Source: Ananas comosus (Eukaryota > Streptophyta > Magnoliopsida > Poales > Bromeliaceae). From it: DNA of 64,000 bases. The DNA is taken from positions 13,247,278-13,311,277 of the forward strand of contig NC_033623.1 in NCBI RefSeq assembly GCF_001540865.1. The letters are read 5' to 3'. Positions 37,895 through 49,769 of this stretch are shown here, one piece after another; position 1 is the stretch's first letter, and each line of letters opens with the position of its first letter. The notes under the pieces are model-generated. The model was not told the DNA's origin. It made no database searches and worked only from the letters and a program-made list of their open reading frames with translations. Position numbers and translations under genes: made by a program.

Positions 37895-40094
37895 TTAAAA
37901 GTTGAGCGGATTGTGACTTGAAATAAAAGGATTCACAATATATAAGGTTTATGACAAATAGTTCCGAAGAACATTGAGGTATGAGAATGTCTAGAGCTGC
38001 AGAGCTATAAGAATCATTAAGTTAATATGAAATCTTATATAATTTGATGATGAGTTCGTGCCCAATACACATGCAATTTGAATCTGTGATTAATCTCGAT
38101 GTTAAATTAATGTTATTGGCCTCATCTGCGTCGCCAAGTGCATGCAGAATCCAAGTGCATGCAGAATGATCCTAGAATCCTAAAACATTGTTTGTCTCGA
38201 GCTAGTGACATATTCTGCGGCATATAAACCAAAAATAAGGGGAATCTATCAACTTGAAAGAAGAACATCTACTAATGCATCAATAAATGGAAAAATTATC
38301 TCTTTGGTTCGCCTTTATACGCAATTAAGTGGTGCAACGATAAGCCAAGTTGAAGATAAGAGCATATTGGTACGATGTCATTTTAAACCTCTTCCTTTGA
38401 TCAACTTGAGGGCATATCCTGCTGCAGCTTCATTTAGACTTTTCGAGAGTACGAATTGAGCTCCCTGTCATTAATTATGTGCATTATTCATTGTTATAAT
38501 TGTTACCTAAATAATCATTCTAATAATACAAAAATAATCTTAGTGCTAACCACATAAACTATGCCATGCATACTGATAGAAGAGATAACATAAAAGAAAA
38601 AATAGAGATGAATTTATGCATAAATGCCTGATAATGCAACTAAAGCCGAGACCTCTTAAAACTTAGGTTTACTAGAGTATGAATCTGATACCATGTTACT
38701 CAATATGGTAGAAAATGATCGAGAAATAGTACTAACAATTACTATCTACTTAAAACCAGTAGACACAAATTTCAGAGTAGAGCTAAAGATGCTTTATTCA
38801 TTGAATTGTTGAGGGGGAAAATAAATGACCAAGTTGCTGATATTTCTCTGATCATATCACATGCGCGAGCGAATATTCTCTCAAATAGTCCCTGCAGCGA
38901 AGAATCTCTGTGATTCTTTATGCCAATTTCTCTGATGATATATCTACTTGAGATGACGGAGTGGAAATGATATGGCTACTTGAGATGACGGATTGGAAAA
39001 GTAGAAACATATCGAATAAAACTATTAAAATAGAAGATAAATTAGAGAGATTATTCTCTGATCATTTGGGAGGTTGATTTTTCTCACTGATATTTACGCG
39101 ATGCTCCATCAAAAAGAAGAAGAGAATCCAAGGGATGAAGAAAAAAAGAGCCCATGAAAGGATACATAAAGAATGAGCACATAATAGCATGGTCCACCAA
39201 AGTGGTCCTGAGAGATCTTAAAATTCTGTTGTGTGAAGAAAGCAAGAACGCAGAAAAATGACTGTAAAAATTATGCTTTTTTATTTGAAATTGCGAATAT
39301 GCGAAAATATTAACAAATGACATAAGAATGCTGTAAACATGCTCATTGCTCGCTGGCGGAATTTGAATACTGATTTTGATCATCTTCGTGGATGCTCAGT
39401 GAAAAAGTACGATAAAAAATATTCTATTTGTTTGTATAAAAAATGTTATATTTTGTAAATCTTACTAATTCCATTAAGATATAATTTTTGTTGTCTAAAT
39501 AGAAAATTAAAAAGTATAATATCTCGGCATGTTTTTGTCACAATTTTTTTTTTTCACTCTATAAAATTATGTGGTGGATGTTATTGGCCTATTGGGTGGT
39601 CCAGATATAAATAGGCCGTTTCCACAGTCCACTGGATTCAGCTCAAACAAGGCTCTGCGCTCTGTCTCGATCCAACTCGATGTGTTAAGCCGGTCTAATC
39701 CAACCAAACCACCTAGCCCATTAGGCGGGTTTGGCTCGGTCCGGGTTCATCTTCAACGGCCCATGCGAAGCGGAGCCACTTCTCACGCACGTGACTCCAC
39801 TCGGCGCCGATCCCGCCAACTTGGACGGACACCCCCAGTTGCGAGCTGTGCCTTCCCGATCTCACACGTGCGAGGGGAACCCATTGGAATAAAAACTAGT
39901 ATACAATGTCTACCACGTCATTCGTAGACCGAAACCGATGTAGTGTAATACGATTATAGGAACCTGTTCGTGTTGGCTCGGTCTATACACCGAGGCCACG
40001 CCAATATTTTATTACCCTGGGCTCCGTTTTCGCTCGAGCCTCGACCGTTTTTATAACAAAATCTCCATCCCCGCTCCTCGCCCATTTCTCTTCG

Positions 40095-40100
<6 letters not shown>
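37895..40100. other. Intergenic, no gene seen
   Basis: The 3' flank of the HIPP gene, then sequence without recognisable genes. The GC-richer part from about 39600 leads into the 5' region of the next gene. Confidence 0.5.

Positions 40101-40140
<40 letters not shown>
40101..40140 (+). repeat. (CT)n tract in the 5' leader of the TOM1-type gene
   Basis: An uninterrupted CT run about 40 bp before the start codon at 40182. Pyrimidine-rich tracts are common in plant core promoters and leaders. Confidence 0.85.
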
Positions 40141-40141
<1 letters not shown>

Positions 40142-40746
40142 CCTCCCTATATGGGTCTCCTGATTCTCCCAAAAGCGATTCATGGCATCGTCGGTGCCGC
40201 ATGTGGCGGCGACCGCGCTCGGAAGCGCTTTTGCGTGGTGGGACGACGTGAACAACTAGGCCGTGTGGCAAGATCGCATCTTTCACGTCCTCGCGGGGTT
40301 CTACGGCTTCATCGGGGACGTCGCTCTCGTAAAACCCCTCCTCATTTCTAATCTTTTACTTTAGGTTATAATTTGGTCTTAGATGTTTTGATTTCTTTTG
40401 TGTTCCAACCAATATGGCTTCTCCGATTAGACCGTCTTTTCTTAGGGTTTAATCTTGTGAACTTGTAATATCCCAGTGGTTAATCCGGACTCGTTGCAAC
40501 CGCCAATGATGAGTATTCGCTGAGGTCAGGATGGCAACGGGGATGATGGTCCTTCACCAGCAGGTCAAGAGGGGAATTGAGATAAGGGGGAAAGGGATTG
40601 GGGAGAAGAGGGGTTTAGAGGAGAGAATTGAGGGAAATAAGAGAGAGATAGAGGTGTAGAGGTAGAGATAGAGATAGAGATAGAGGAGAATTGGGAAGAG
40701 AATTAGTAGAGAAGAAGAAGGGTTTGGAGAAGAACTTTTGGGGGAG

Positions 40747-40975
40747 AAAATAGGATTTTTCTTTGTGTTTCTACTAACTACTACTATTATTTTCCCAGGT
40801 TGTTACAGAACTTTAGGGTTTGCTTTAAGAAATTGTAGTGCGACCAAGAAAATAGGATTTTTCTTTGTGTTTCTACTAACTACTACTATTATTTTCCCAG
40901 GTTGTTACAGAACTTTAGGGTTTGCTTTAAGAAATTGTAGTGCGACCAAGAAAATAGGAATTTTCTTTGTGTTTT
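40747..40975 (+). repeat. 102-bp tandem repeat in intron 1
   Basis: Units start at 40747, 40849 and 40951 with AAAATAGGATTTTTCTTTG; the third is cut short. Each full unit contains ATTATTTTCCCAGGTTG, which looks like a splice acceptor, so the repeat doubles a potential acceptor site within the intron. Confidence 0.9.
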
Positions 40976-43540
40976 GAATTCGAAGTGATAATACATTCAT
41001 AGTCATTGTGAAGGAATTATTCCTTTAATGGACGAGCATTTAATTCCGTTTTCACTGCAGATCCAACTAGTCAGGATCGAACGCAGAGTTCCCGAATATG
41101 AGTGGACGACGCAAAAGGTCTTCCACTTATTGAATTTCTTGGTAAATGGCGGTATGTGTCCTTTTTCTTGTTCATTAATCATCTGCTGCTGTTAGTGTTC
41201 TTCGATATGTTGCTTACAAAAGATTTGATGTTTTGTTGTCTATTTACAGTTCGTTCAGTTGTCTTTGCATTTCGTCAAAATGTGCAACAAATAAGGCCCG
41301 AGGTTTTTTTGGTTTGGCTGCATGTTGTCATGCGGCATTTAGTGAAAACGGTTGAAGATCTATAATGTAGTTGCATTGCAGATTCTTCAACATGTTCTTC
41401 TTGATTTGCCTGGTCTTGCGTTCTTCACGACCTACGCTCTTTTGGTGCTCTTCTGGGCTGAAACATATTATCAGGTTCGCTTCACTTGGTTTGATCGATG
41501 CTCAGTTTCTTTTGACTTCTAATTCTTTGGATTTCGTGTAATGTTAGTTCTTTCAAGTGAAATTTGGCAGGCACGCGCGATATCCACTGATGGGCTTAGG
41601 CCATGTTGCTATGCTATTAATGGAGTGGTTTATGCCATACAGGTAAGCTATTGTCTAGAATGTTTATTGTTTGGTGCAATTATCATGTACTACATATTGA
41701 ATTTAGGAATCATATTGTTAAATCAATACTTAAGATGCACTCAATTTGCTCAAAATTAAGATATAGCATGAATCCATCTAAGACTTGTTGTTGGTGTAGC
41801 CCATTGTTTCACTGAGTGTGAATATTTTGATAACATATGTGATCAAGACAATAGTGGTTTATTCTACTGCAATTACTGTTTTAATACTTGTTTCAGGTGG
41901 TTATATGGTTGCTTCTATGGTGGAAGCCCATTCGAGCTGTGGTAATATTGTCGAAGATATTCTTTGCAGGTGAAGTGTTAGTCACTAACTACATTTATCC
42001 TTCTATTTGTTATGATATGTTTTAGCCATTAATACCCTGGCTATTTTGGCAGGGGTCTCATTGTTTGCGGCCCTTGGATTTCTTTTTCATGGAGGGAGGT
42101 GAGCAAAATTCAAGCTACGTCATTGAACTTAACATGTATGTTTCTGTCTTTTCTCTTTTTAATAACTAGTTCTCAAATCAAATGTAAAATGTACTTCCTA
42201 ATGTAGGTTGACTTAGCACTTATGTGTTAAATGTTGCAATATAGCATACGTCAATTTTGTCTATTGCCTCCTCGCAGTTTGTTTGGAATATCAACTGAGA
42301 AACTACTAAGGCTTCGTTTGGAATTGCGGGGAGATTGCGTTACGTGTGGTGAGAAACGACGATGGAAAAATACCCTATTTCTTTCCGTACGTAATATTGT
42401 ATTCCGCATATCGCGATGAGTCGGTTACGATATATTTTTTGCGGTCCCACCGGAGAACACAGAAGCGTATCCCTATATGCTTTTTCCTCAACTCCATTTT
42501 ATCTAATAGCGTTAGATAGACCTCAATACCAAAGTAAGCCTAAGTTTTCTATAGAATACTGCTCTGCTCTCCTATTCCCCAATGTCATTGTGTTTGTCAT
42601 ATGTTAGGTCCATCCAAGAGGATATTTTTGGTTATATTGCTCATAGTTGAACGTAACTAACTAGATGCTTTGACTCATGGTAACCACTACATTGCCGCTG
42701 TAGTCTTGTGAAGTGTATTCATTTTCTAGAATTTTGAATTTTATAAGTATCATGAAACTACCTAATCCCTCAAAATTTTTTTTATCAAATCTAATATTTG
42801 AGAGGATATACAGTATTATAGTGATTGAAAGTTCATTCCAGAATTGTGATGTTATAGTATATTTGTGCCTCATAATGTTCTGATCTTTACTTTCATTGTC
42901 ACTGCCAGGCTTTTCATCATGTTGCAACGTTTTCCTGTGGAATCTAAAGGGAGGCGCAAAAAGTTGCTAGAGGTACTTGCCACCTTACATTGTAATTTAT
43001 TTTGGATAACATCCTTTATTAGGAGCATCTTTTTTTCAAGCTCTTTTATGTTTTAAACTGTGTGTAGGTCGGTTATGTTACAGGAATATGTTTCTCCTGT
43101 TTCTTGGTGAGATGCATTATGGTGAGGGTGACACTTGTTTCATTGTCTGCTGAAACTTATTCAACAAAGTCCCATCTGATTATATATTGCTCAGTTTAAA
43201 GTTTGACGTCTAACAAATTCATGTATGTTTTACAGATGTGCTTTAATGCATTTGATAAAGTGGCAAATCTTGCTGTTTTGAACCATCCGATTCTAAACTT
43301 TTTCTACTACTTGGTATGTGTTTGATCTTTATTTCATAGTCATATGAATACATCTTACTTTATTGAATTGATCATCGTTACGTAAATTTGAAAGACATTA
43401 GGCCTTAAATTTGAAGATGCTGTAATATTTCTAACTAGAAATTTCTCATTTAACTTGAAACATCATTGTAAATTTTTGTCTAATGAAAGTTCATCCAGTG
43501 ATTTGTAGGGCTATTTGTGGATAATGCTAACTCCAATGTT

Positions 43541-43712
43541 TTTTTTTTTTTTTTTTTTTTTTTGAGAGAGAGAGAGAGGTAGCACGCTACCCGCATCATT
43601 TATTTCATTTAGAAATAAACTTAGCTGGAAATGTGAATTAACTAGGATTCGAACTAGGGACCTAGGGTATCAACCACCAAGCCCTTTGCCACTTTCTCTA
43701 AGGACGGTCGGT
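43541..43712 (-). mobile_element. SINE copy in the last intron of the TOM1-type gene, 16-bp target duplication
   Basis: A minus-strand copy in intron 10 (43314-44134). On the + strand it starts with a T-run of about 22, then GAGAGAGGTAGCACGCTACC, the core AAATAAACTTAGCTGGAAAT, the B box GGATTCGAACT and the A-box side CCCTTTGCCACTTTCTCTA. The flanking repeat TGCTAACTCCAATGTT occurs at 43525-43540 and 43713-43728 without mismatch. Confidence 0.92.
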
Positions 43713-44227
43713 TGCTAACTCCAATGTTAATGGATGTCTTCATTAATTAAGGTTCTTATTACTCTGATTTGCCTAGTTTCTCCCATTTATGAAAGTAATG
43801 ACCTCTTTGCACATGTCGAATATGATGCTATGCTAATTACTGATCTGCCACCTTCTTAGGTAATTTCTTCGACACCAATAAAATAAGGAAAATTTTCAAG
43901 ACATATAATATATATATATGCTTTTAGATGTTTTTTTTATTTCGAGCAAAATAAGCTTTTAGATGTTGTCGATGACATCAAACCAATTGATCTCAACTAT
44001 AAGGCCTTTACACTATTGCAAAATTCTTCAATATCATTTAAGTAAAAGTAGAACCTTTCCGTCCATATATGCATGCATACTGCTTATAATGTTGACTTTT
44101 CTCTCTATCGACATGGTTTGCTCTTTTCCTGCAGCTGGTTGAGATTCTGCCTTCAGCTCTAGTCCTTTTCATCTTAAGGAAGCTACCTCCCAAGAGCGGA
44201 ATCACGCAATATCACCCAATCCATTGA

Positions 44228-44642
44228 CGAGCGACTTATAGGAACTCGGCCGGTGCCCTCGTCGTACAAGACATCCACAAAGTAAATGCAAAAGCAAAGT
44301 GTTTCCTGATGAAGGTCATAAGGTGGATCCTGATAAAGGTTACAAGGTGGATCTGCAAAGTGTTTCCTGATGAAGGTTATAAGGTGGATCAGAGGGTTAC
44401 TTTTGTCCTGGTTGGCCCTTATAAATTGAATCTGTACATAACTCATTCCTTGGTTGAATTATAGATTTAGAAAGATGTCTAGTTGGTAGAACTAGGAATA
44501 GTTCTGTTTGTACTTTCTGTGTTTATATGCTGGAATTTCTGCATGTACTATGCTGTTGTTCATCTTCCGTTTGCTCAATTCATGTTGTTGTTTTTCCTTC
44601 TAAAATTCTAGTTGCTGTATGAATTATCCAATGCAAGTACCA
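44228..44642 (+). other. 3' flank with a 24-bp imperfect repeat
   Basis: Downstream of the stop, CCTGATGAAGGTCATAAGG and close variants occur at about 44306, 44330 and 44367. The rest is unremarkable and probably the 3' UTR. Confidence 0.6.
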
Positions 44643-45679
44643 AAAAGAGTCATGTAGGTGAAAGATTGTAGATAGATTACCATACAAACAATACATTTGA
44701 ACTAACAAATGAGCTTTCAGTCGGCAGGAAAGGCGAGGATCCAGAAACAGCGGAAGCCGAAAACTCAAGAAAGGGGGTGGGGCCTTGGAGACTATGCACT
44801 GAGGTATGGATTATATTAGTAACATTTTTTTTTTTAATAAAACTAGTGGTATCAATTCTTTTTAAAGGCTGTAACTTTAATGTTAGGTTTCCTTATCTTT
44901 AGTTGGCCGAGACTGTACTGTTTGTTTATGGCCTTTATGACCTTCTTTGGTTCAAACTTCTTTAAGCCTTAATACTCGATGGGCTCAACCTCATTTGGTT
45001 GCCACATTTTGGTCCCTAAAATACTGTTCATAGGGTTTACATCATTACATGAACAGGTAAAAATATGTCAGTTTACCAGCTGAAACTTAAAAAGTAAATC
45101 GAAGAAAACCTTCAAACTTTCGAGAACAATTATTATGCCCACTTAGGCCTTCTCGTCATTAGAATTGGCTCTATATCACATTATTTCCAAAGTCGAATAT
45201 CTTATTAGAATTAGAATCCATATTATTGAGGAGTAGTGTTTACAATTACAATTATATTGGGTGCTTTCTCTATGAGTGCTTTTTGGCGCTCCAGCTGTTT
45301 CTACAGGCGACCAAGGAAACTTTTTACAGCAGTACGATCTTAATGACCCACCAATCTAAGGTCAAGCTAGTGCTCCTTTTCTCGTTGTTTCACGCTTGTC
45401 CTGCACAACCTTGGCACCTCTCATCCATGTCGTCCTTGTACCTCCTCTTCTTGCGTGGGGTCACATTCACATCCCCTGTTCCGCTTTTGCAATGGGGCAC
45501 TGTATGCATTACAGCTTTAGTCTAGGTGGGAATCATGGGGGAATTATATGGGTGCTCCGACGAGGATAATGGTGTATAAGAGTTTGTACCACACAAAGAT
45601 TTGGTGCATCTCTTGTGGGGCTTACATTGTCATTGGCATCTAATGATTAAACCAAGGTTTCTTTTCTCGACTCTTTGTT
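44643..45679. repeat. Left copy of a duplicated segment ending at a single N
   Basis: A 1.04-kb segment that begins AAAAGAGTCATGTAGGTG and ends CTCTTTGTT at the N (45680). It is repeated at 45681-46713. No gene was recognised; the open frame of about 99 codons in each copy has no known motif. Confidence 0.9.
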
Positions 45680-45680
45680 N

Positions 45681-46713
45681 AAAAGAGTCATGTAGGTGAA
45701 AGATTGTAGATAGATTACCATACAAACAATACATTTGAACTAACAAATGAGCTTTCAGTCGGCAGGAAAGGCGAGGATCCAGAAACAGCGGAAGCCGAAA
45801 ACTCAAGAAAGGGGGTGGGGCCTTGGAGACTATGCACTGAGGTATGGATTATATTAGTAACATTTTTTTTTTTAATAAAACTAGTGGTATCAATTCTTTT
45901 TAAAGGCTGTGACTTTAATGTTAGGTTTCCTTATCTATAGTTGGCCGAGACTGTACTGTTTGTTTATGGCCTTTAGGACCTTCTTTGGTTCAAACTTCTT
46001 TAAGCCTTAATACTCGATGGGCTCAACCTCATTTGGTTGCCACATTTTGGTCCCAAAAATACTGTTCATAGGGTTTACATCATTACATGAACAGGTAAAA
46101 ATATGTCAGTTTACCAGCTGAAACTTAAAAAGTAAATCGAAGAAAACCTACAAACTTTCGAGAACAATTATTATGCCCACTTAGGCCTTCTCTTCATTAG
46201 AATTGGCTCTATTTCACATTATTTCCAAAGTGGAATATCTTATTAGAATTAGAATCCATATTATTGAGTAGTGTTTATAATTACAATTATATTGGGTGCT
46301 TTCTCTATGAGTGCTTTTTGGCGCTCCAGCTGTTTCTACAGGCGACCGAGGAAACTTTTTACAGCAGTACGATCTTAATGACCCACCAATCTAGGGTCAA
46401 GCTAGTGCTCCTTTTCTCGTTGTTTCACGCTTGTCCTGCACAACCTTGGCACCTCTCATCCATGTCGTCCTTGTACCTCCTCTTCTTGCGTGGGGTCACA
46501 TTCACATCCCCTGTTCCGCTTTTGCAATGGGGCACTGTATGCATTACAGCTTTAGTCTAGGTGGGAATCATGGGGGAATTATATGGGTGCTCCGACGAGG
46601 ATAATGGTGTATAAGAGTTTGTACCACACAAAGATTTGGTGCATCTCTTGTGGGGCTTACATTGTCATTGGCATCTAATGATTAAACAAGGTTTCTTTTC
46701 TCGACTCTTTGTT
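45681..46713. repeat. Right copy of the duplicated segment
   Basis: It begins AAAAGAGTCATGTAGGTG directly after the N and matches the left copy with few differences (e.g. CTGTGACTTT versus CTGTAACTTT). Confidence 0.9.
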
Positions 46714-47657
46714 ACTCTCTCTCTCTATCTCTCTCTCTCTCTTTGAGAACTAATGATTAACCCACTATTGCTATTTCTTTTGTGAACTTTAAGCTTAAAT
46801 AATCCCTCTCTCTCTCTTCCCTCTGTCTGGTTGATCAGCCGATGGTACTCCAGGATATATCTCAATGCTTCGCCACAAATTTGGCTTGGTTTTAACAAGC
46901 ACCTGATGATCCTCATGCTTAACAATGCTATTCTAAAATATTGAAATGTAATTCTTTGTCGATGCAAGTGCTTAAATAGTAAGCAAATGTCCGACATAGT
47001 ATTCTAGTTACAGTGTTAAACTCCATACTGTTTAGAGTGTTAAGAAAGTAAATCTATATTGTCCTTTTTTATGCTTTTCTATTTTGAAAATCTTTATTTT
47101 CTTAAACTGCATAATTAATGATTAGTATGGATAAATGATCTATTTTTATCTAATAATTGCTCTGTGCCATGCGTCGTTGGTTGCTTAATTTAATTTGGTT
47201 CTTTAAGCAGAGTATATGTCAATGAATCGAACAGGCCAAAAAACACAGGAACTATGCAGGACATGTAGATCATTCAAAATTTTAGACCGTGCGAGTAATT
47301 TGAGAAACAAACGAAAAGCGTCCTGCAGCCGCACTTTATTGTCAACTATTTTTGATCTTTTACTCACGGTTTTCTTTTTGGAATCTAAACTTTAGAATCA
47401 AATTGAAACTTGTTACAAGTACCTCAAATTAGAGAAATGCTTTCCCCAAACGCAGCCGCTTCGAATTCGAAGCATACGCGCAGTGCTCCGTATTTGAAGC
47501 ACCTGCGCTGCAGGGCAAACTAGATGCATAAACACACGATGGTTGGGACTTGGGAGGATATTCCGAACGTAAAGGATGATGATTACACACCGCCATTAGA
47601 CTCCCAGTCCGAGAAATCTAATCAGATTCTTTATACAAACCTACATTTTCAACCCTT
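46714..47657. other. Intergenic, no gene seen
   Basis: Short CT-rich patches at 46714-46742 and about 46805-46830; otherwise nothing recognised. Confidence 0.5.
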
Positions 47658-47670
47658 AATTTTACGGGAC

Positions 47671-47824
47671 TCGTACCAACCGTCCCTATAGCAAGTGGCA
47701 AAGGGCTTGGTGGTTGGTACTCGAGACTCAAGTTCGAATCTTAATTGATTCACATTTCCAGCTAAGTTTATTTCTAAATGAAATAAACGAAACGGGCAGC
47801 ATGTTACCTACCTTTAAAAAAAAA
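47671..47824 (+). mobile_element. Full-length SINE copy with perfect 13-bp target duplication
   Basis: The order is CCGTCCCTATAGCAAGTGGC (A-box region), AAGTTCGAATCTTAA (B box), GCTAAGTTTATTTCTAAATG core, GGGCAGCATGTTACCTACC tail and a short A-run. AATTTTACGGGAC occurs at 47658-47670 and again at 47825-47837, exact. Confidence 0.93.
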
Positions 47825-47837
47825 AATTTTACGGGAC

Positions 47838-49254
47838 ATGTAAACGAGGTCCCAAGGTGATTGGTAAACACCCTACGTGTAGTATAGCTCCTGTGATTCT
47901 GACTCGTGCCGTGTGTTCGCAACTACGGGACCGGACCGGGCCGGGCCGGGACCCAGCACGCACGTGAACCCGGTTCAAAGTTGGGGGCCCATCCGTACAC
48001 CCCCCGCGCCCCCACACTCCGGGCCGCTCCAACCCAACGCCGACGCGGGCGAGGACACCTGAGGAGCCGCCCCAACCCCCACAACCCGGTGAGCTCACCG
48101 CTCCCTGCTTTGAGTTGCGGGTCCCACGAGGCTGGAGCTCAATAATTCGTGAGAGCTACGCGCCACCGCCACCGCCCCCTCTAGTCTCACTCACCTCGTA
48201 CGGGGATGTGTTCGGGGGTATTATGGTAAATTCATCTCCTTATACGTCGGGACCAGCTGCTATTTTTTTTTTTTTTTTAAATAAACTTGGGTTGTGTTAA
48301 TATTTATTATTATTACAGAAAAGTAATTTCGGGACAGTACGTTTCATCAGAATCAATAGATCTAATATGAGCACAATAAAATAAAATTTTTTTCCTTGCA
48401 CAATAAAAAATAATTTAGATATGTTCTCTGTTCTATAATCTATATAGTATAACCGTTAAAATAAAATAAAATTTAAAATATAGAAGCTATGGCATGTGTT
48501 CTAACACGTGTGTGTGTGTATACATATTTGTATTATACATACACACATCTGTATATGTATTATATTTGAAGGTTATTTATAGAGTATATATTATGTGAAC
48601 TTTGGAGTACCATTGTATTTTCATACAAAAATATCGACTTGCTAAAATTATTATATAATAAAATCTCATAAAAATAATTTGATGCTTTCCAATATAAGTG
48701 AGGATGTTTGATTTCTCAAAAAAAAATTTTTTTTTTTTTAAATCAAACGCAGCTTACTTGAAAGCATAATGGGCAAACATATTACTTTAATTTCAATACT
48801 TGAGCTTTCATTACATTCCATATAATATTCCATACATTAATATAATACTATAAAATGGTACTTTATAATCTATTTCTTTTTTTTTTAAAAAAAATTATGT
48901 AGTTCGGGATCTGCCTCCAATTCCTTGCCTAACCACTACAATTTAAAAAACTACAATTGTTTTAACACAATTAATTGAGAAAAAAAATTAAAATATGAGT
49001 GAAAATAATAATAATAATAAGGAAAAAAAATTAAAATATGAGGGAAAATGATAATAATAATAATAAAAAAGGAAAAGAAAGGACAAGTGGCGGGGTCTTC
49101 TCGGAATCGATGTCCGTACGGGGTCAATGGGACGTGACAGCGACCATTTAAAAAGTTCGCAGAGGGGCGCACATGCTTCGTGTCACATCAACCTACTATT
49201 TATTATTAACAACGGCTAGGATTGATCCGGTTGTCGCTCGGACGGTCCACATCG
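47838..49254. other. GC-rich island and AT-rich upstream region of the ARF gene
   Basis: About 47880-48240 is unusually GC-rich for intergenic sequence here (e.g. GGACCGGACCGGGCCGGGCC). After that the sequence turns AT-rich, with A/T runs and (AAT)n-like pieces near 49005-49065. No ORF with recognisable content. Confidence 0.5.
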
Positions 49255-49260
49255 TGTCTC
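49255..49260 (+). promoter_or_regulatory. Auxin response element core TGTCTC
   Basis: One TGTCTC lies about 515 bp before the ARF start codon. It is a short word that can occur by chance; feedback control of the ARF gene by auxin is only a possibility. Confidence 0.3.
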
Positions 49261-49387
49261 ACCAAAATCCGCAATCTCACTCTTTTCTCTCTCCTCACCC
49301 ATTACACCGACGTGGCTTCGTTCTTTTTTCTTTCTTTAATATTAAATTAAAATGATGATGAAAAAAAAAATCCCCTCGTACTCTCGT

Positions 49388-49415
49388 AGTTATTATTATT
49401 ATTATTATTATTATT
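49388..49415 (+). repeat. (ATT)n microsatellite upstream of the ARF leader
   Basis: About nine TTA units in a row before the presumed 5' leader. Confidence 0.85.
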
Positions 49416-49512
49416 TCATTATTTCAAAAATATAGTCGTAGTCTCTCCCTCTTTATCTCTCTTCGTTGCTTTTCCTGGTTCACAAGTTCTCGGAGCTCGG
49501 GAGCGACCTCTC

Positions 49513-49740
49513 ATGGCGATCTCGAGGAACGAGACCTTCTCCGAGCTCGGATGAGGCCTTCTTCTACTTTTTCCGCCCAAGAATGCGTGGTTCGTCAAGG
49601 TTTTCTCCTTTCTTCATGGAATGTTAGCGGTTTTTTTCTCCGTTAGGGTTCCAATTCTTTGAGTTCTTGCGGTGCTCTTGGATCTGAGCGCTCGTACTTT
49701 TTGATTCGAACAGTTTGGGGACTAAATGGATTTGTCGTAG
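49513..49740 (+). promoter_or_regulatory. Three short upstream ORFs in the ARF leader
   Basis: If the leader is unspliced here, ATGs at 49513 (14 codons with stop, to 49554), 49583 (15 codons, to 49627) and 49726 (5 codons, to 49740) precede the main start at 49770. Upstream ORFs in ARF leaders are known to lower translation and require reinitiation factors. Transcript boundaries are not visible to me. Confidence 0.55.
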
Positions 49741-49769
49741 TAAAATTGAACAAGATTTCGGGGTAGAAG

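Larger units (their letters stand above)
40182..44227 (+). pseudogene. TOM1/THH1-type seven-helix membrane protein gene with in-frame stop at codon 26
   Basis: Eleven exons: 40182-40328, 41061-41151, 41250-41302, 41382-41474, 41571-41642, 41897-41969, 42053-42098, 42909-42972, 43068-43121, 43236-43313 and 44135-44227. All have GT-AG borders and agreeing phase, giving 287 codons. Family landmarks are in order: [80 protein letters not shown] and [19 protein letters not shown]. In plants these membrane proteins of the tonoplast support tobamovirus RNA replication and interact with small GTPases. Codon 26 (40257-40259) is TAG, where relatives have a Ser-like residue; a TCG to TAG change would explain it. 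No early in-frame ATG follows that could restore the protein. All other exons are intact, so this is either a recent null allele or a sequence error. Confidence 0.85.

Noticed and set aside
40151..40351. Alternative frame starting at ATG 40151 as the start of the TOM1-type gene
   Set aside because: It is out of frame with exon 2 and gives an Arg-rich product without family features, while the frame from 40182 gives WWDD and WQDRIF at the expected places.
45226..46560. Two 98-99 codon frames as a tandem gene pair
   Set aside because: They are the same sequence in the two copies on either side of the N at 45680, with no known motif. Probably one non-coding locus shown twice.
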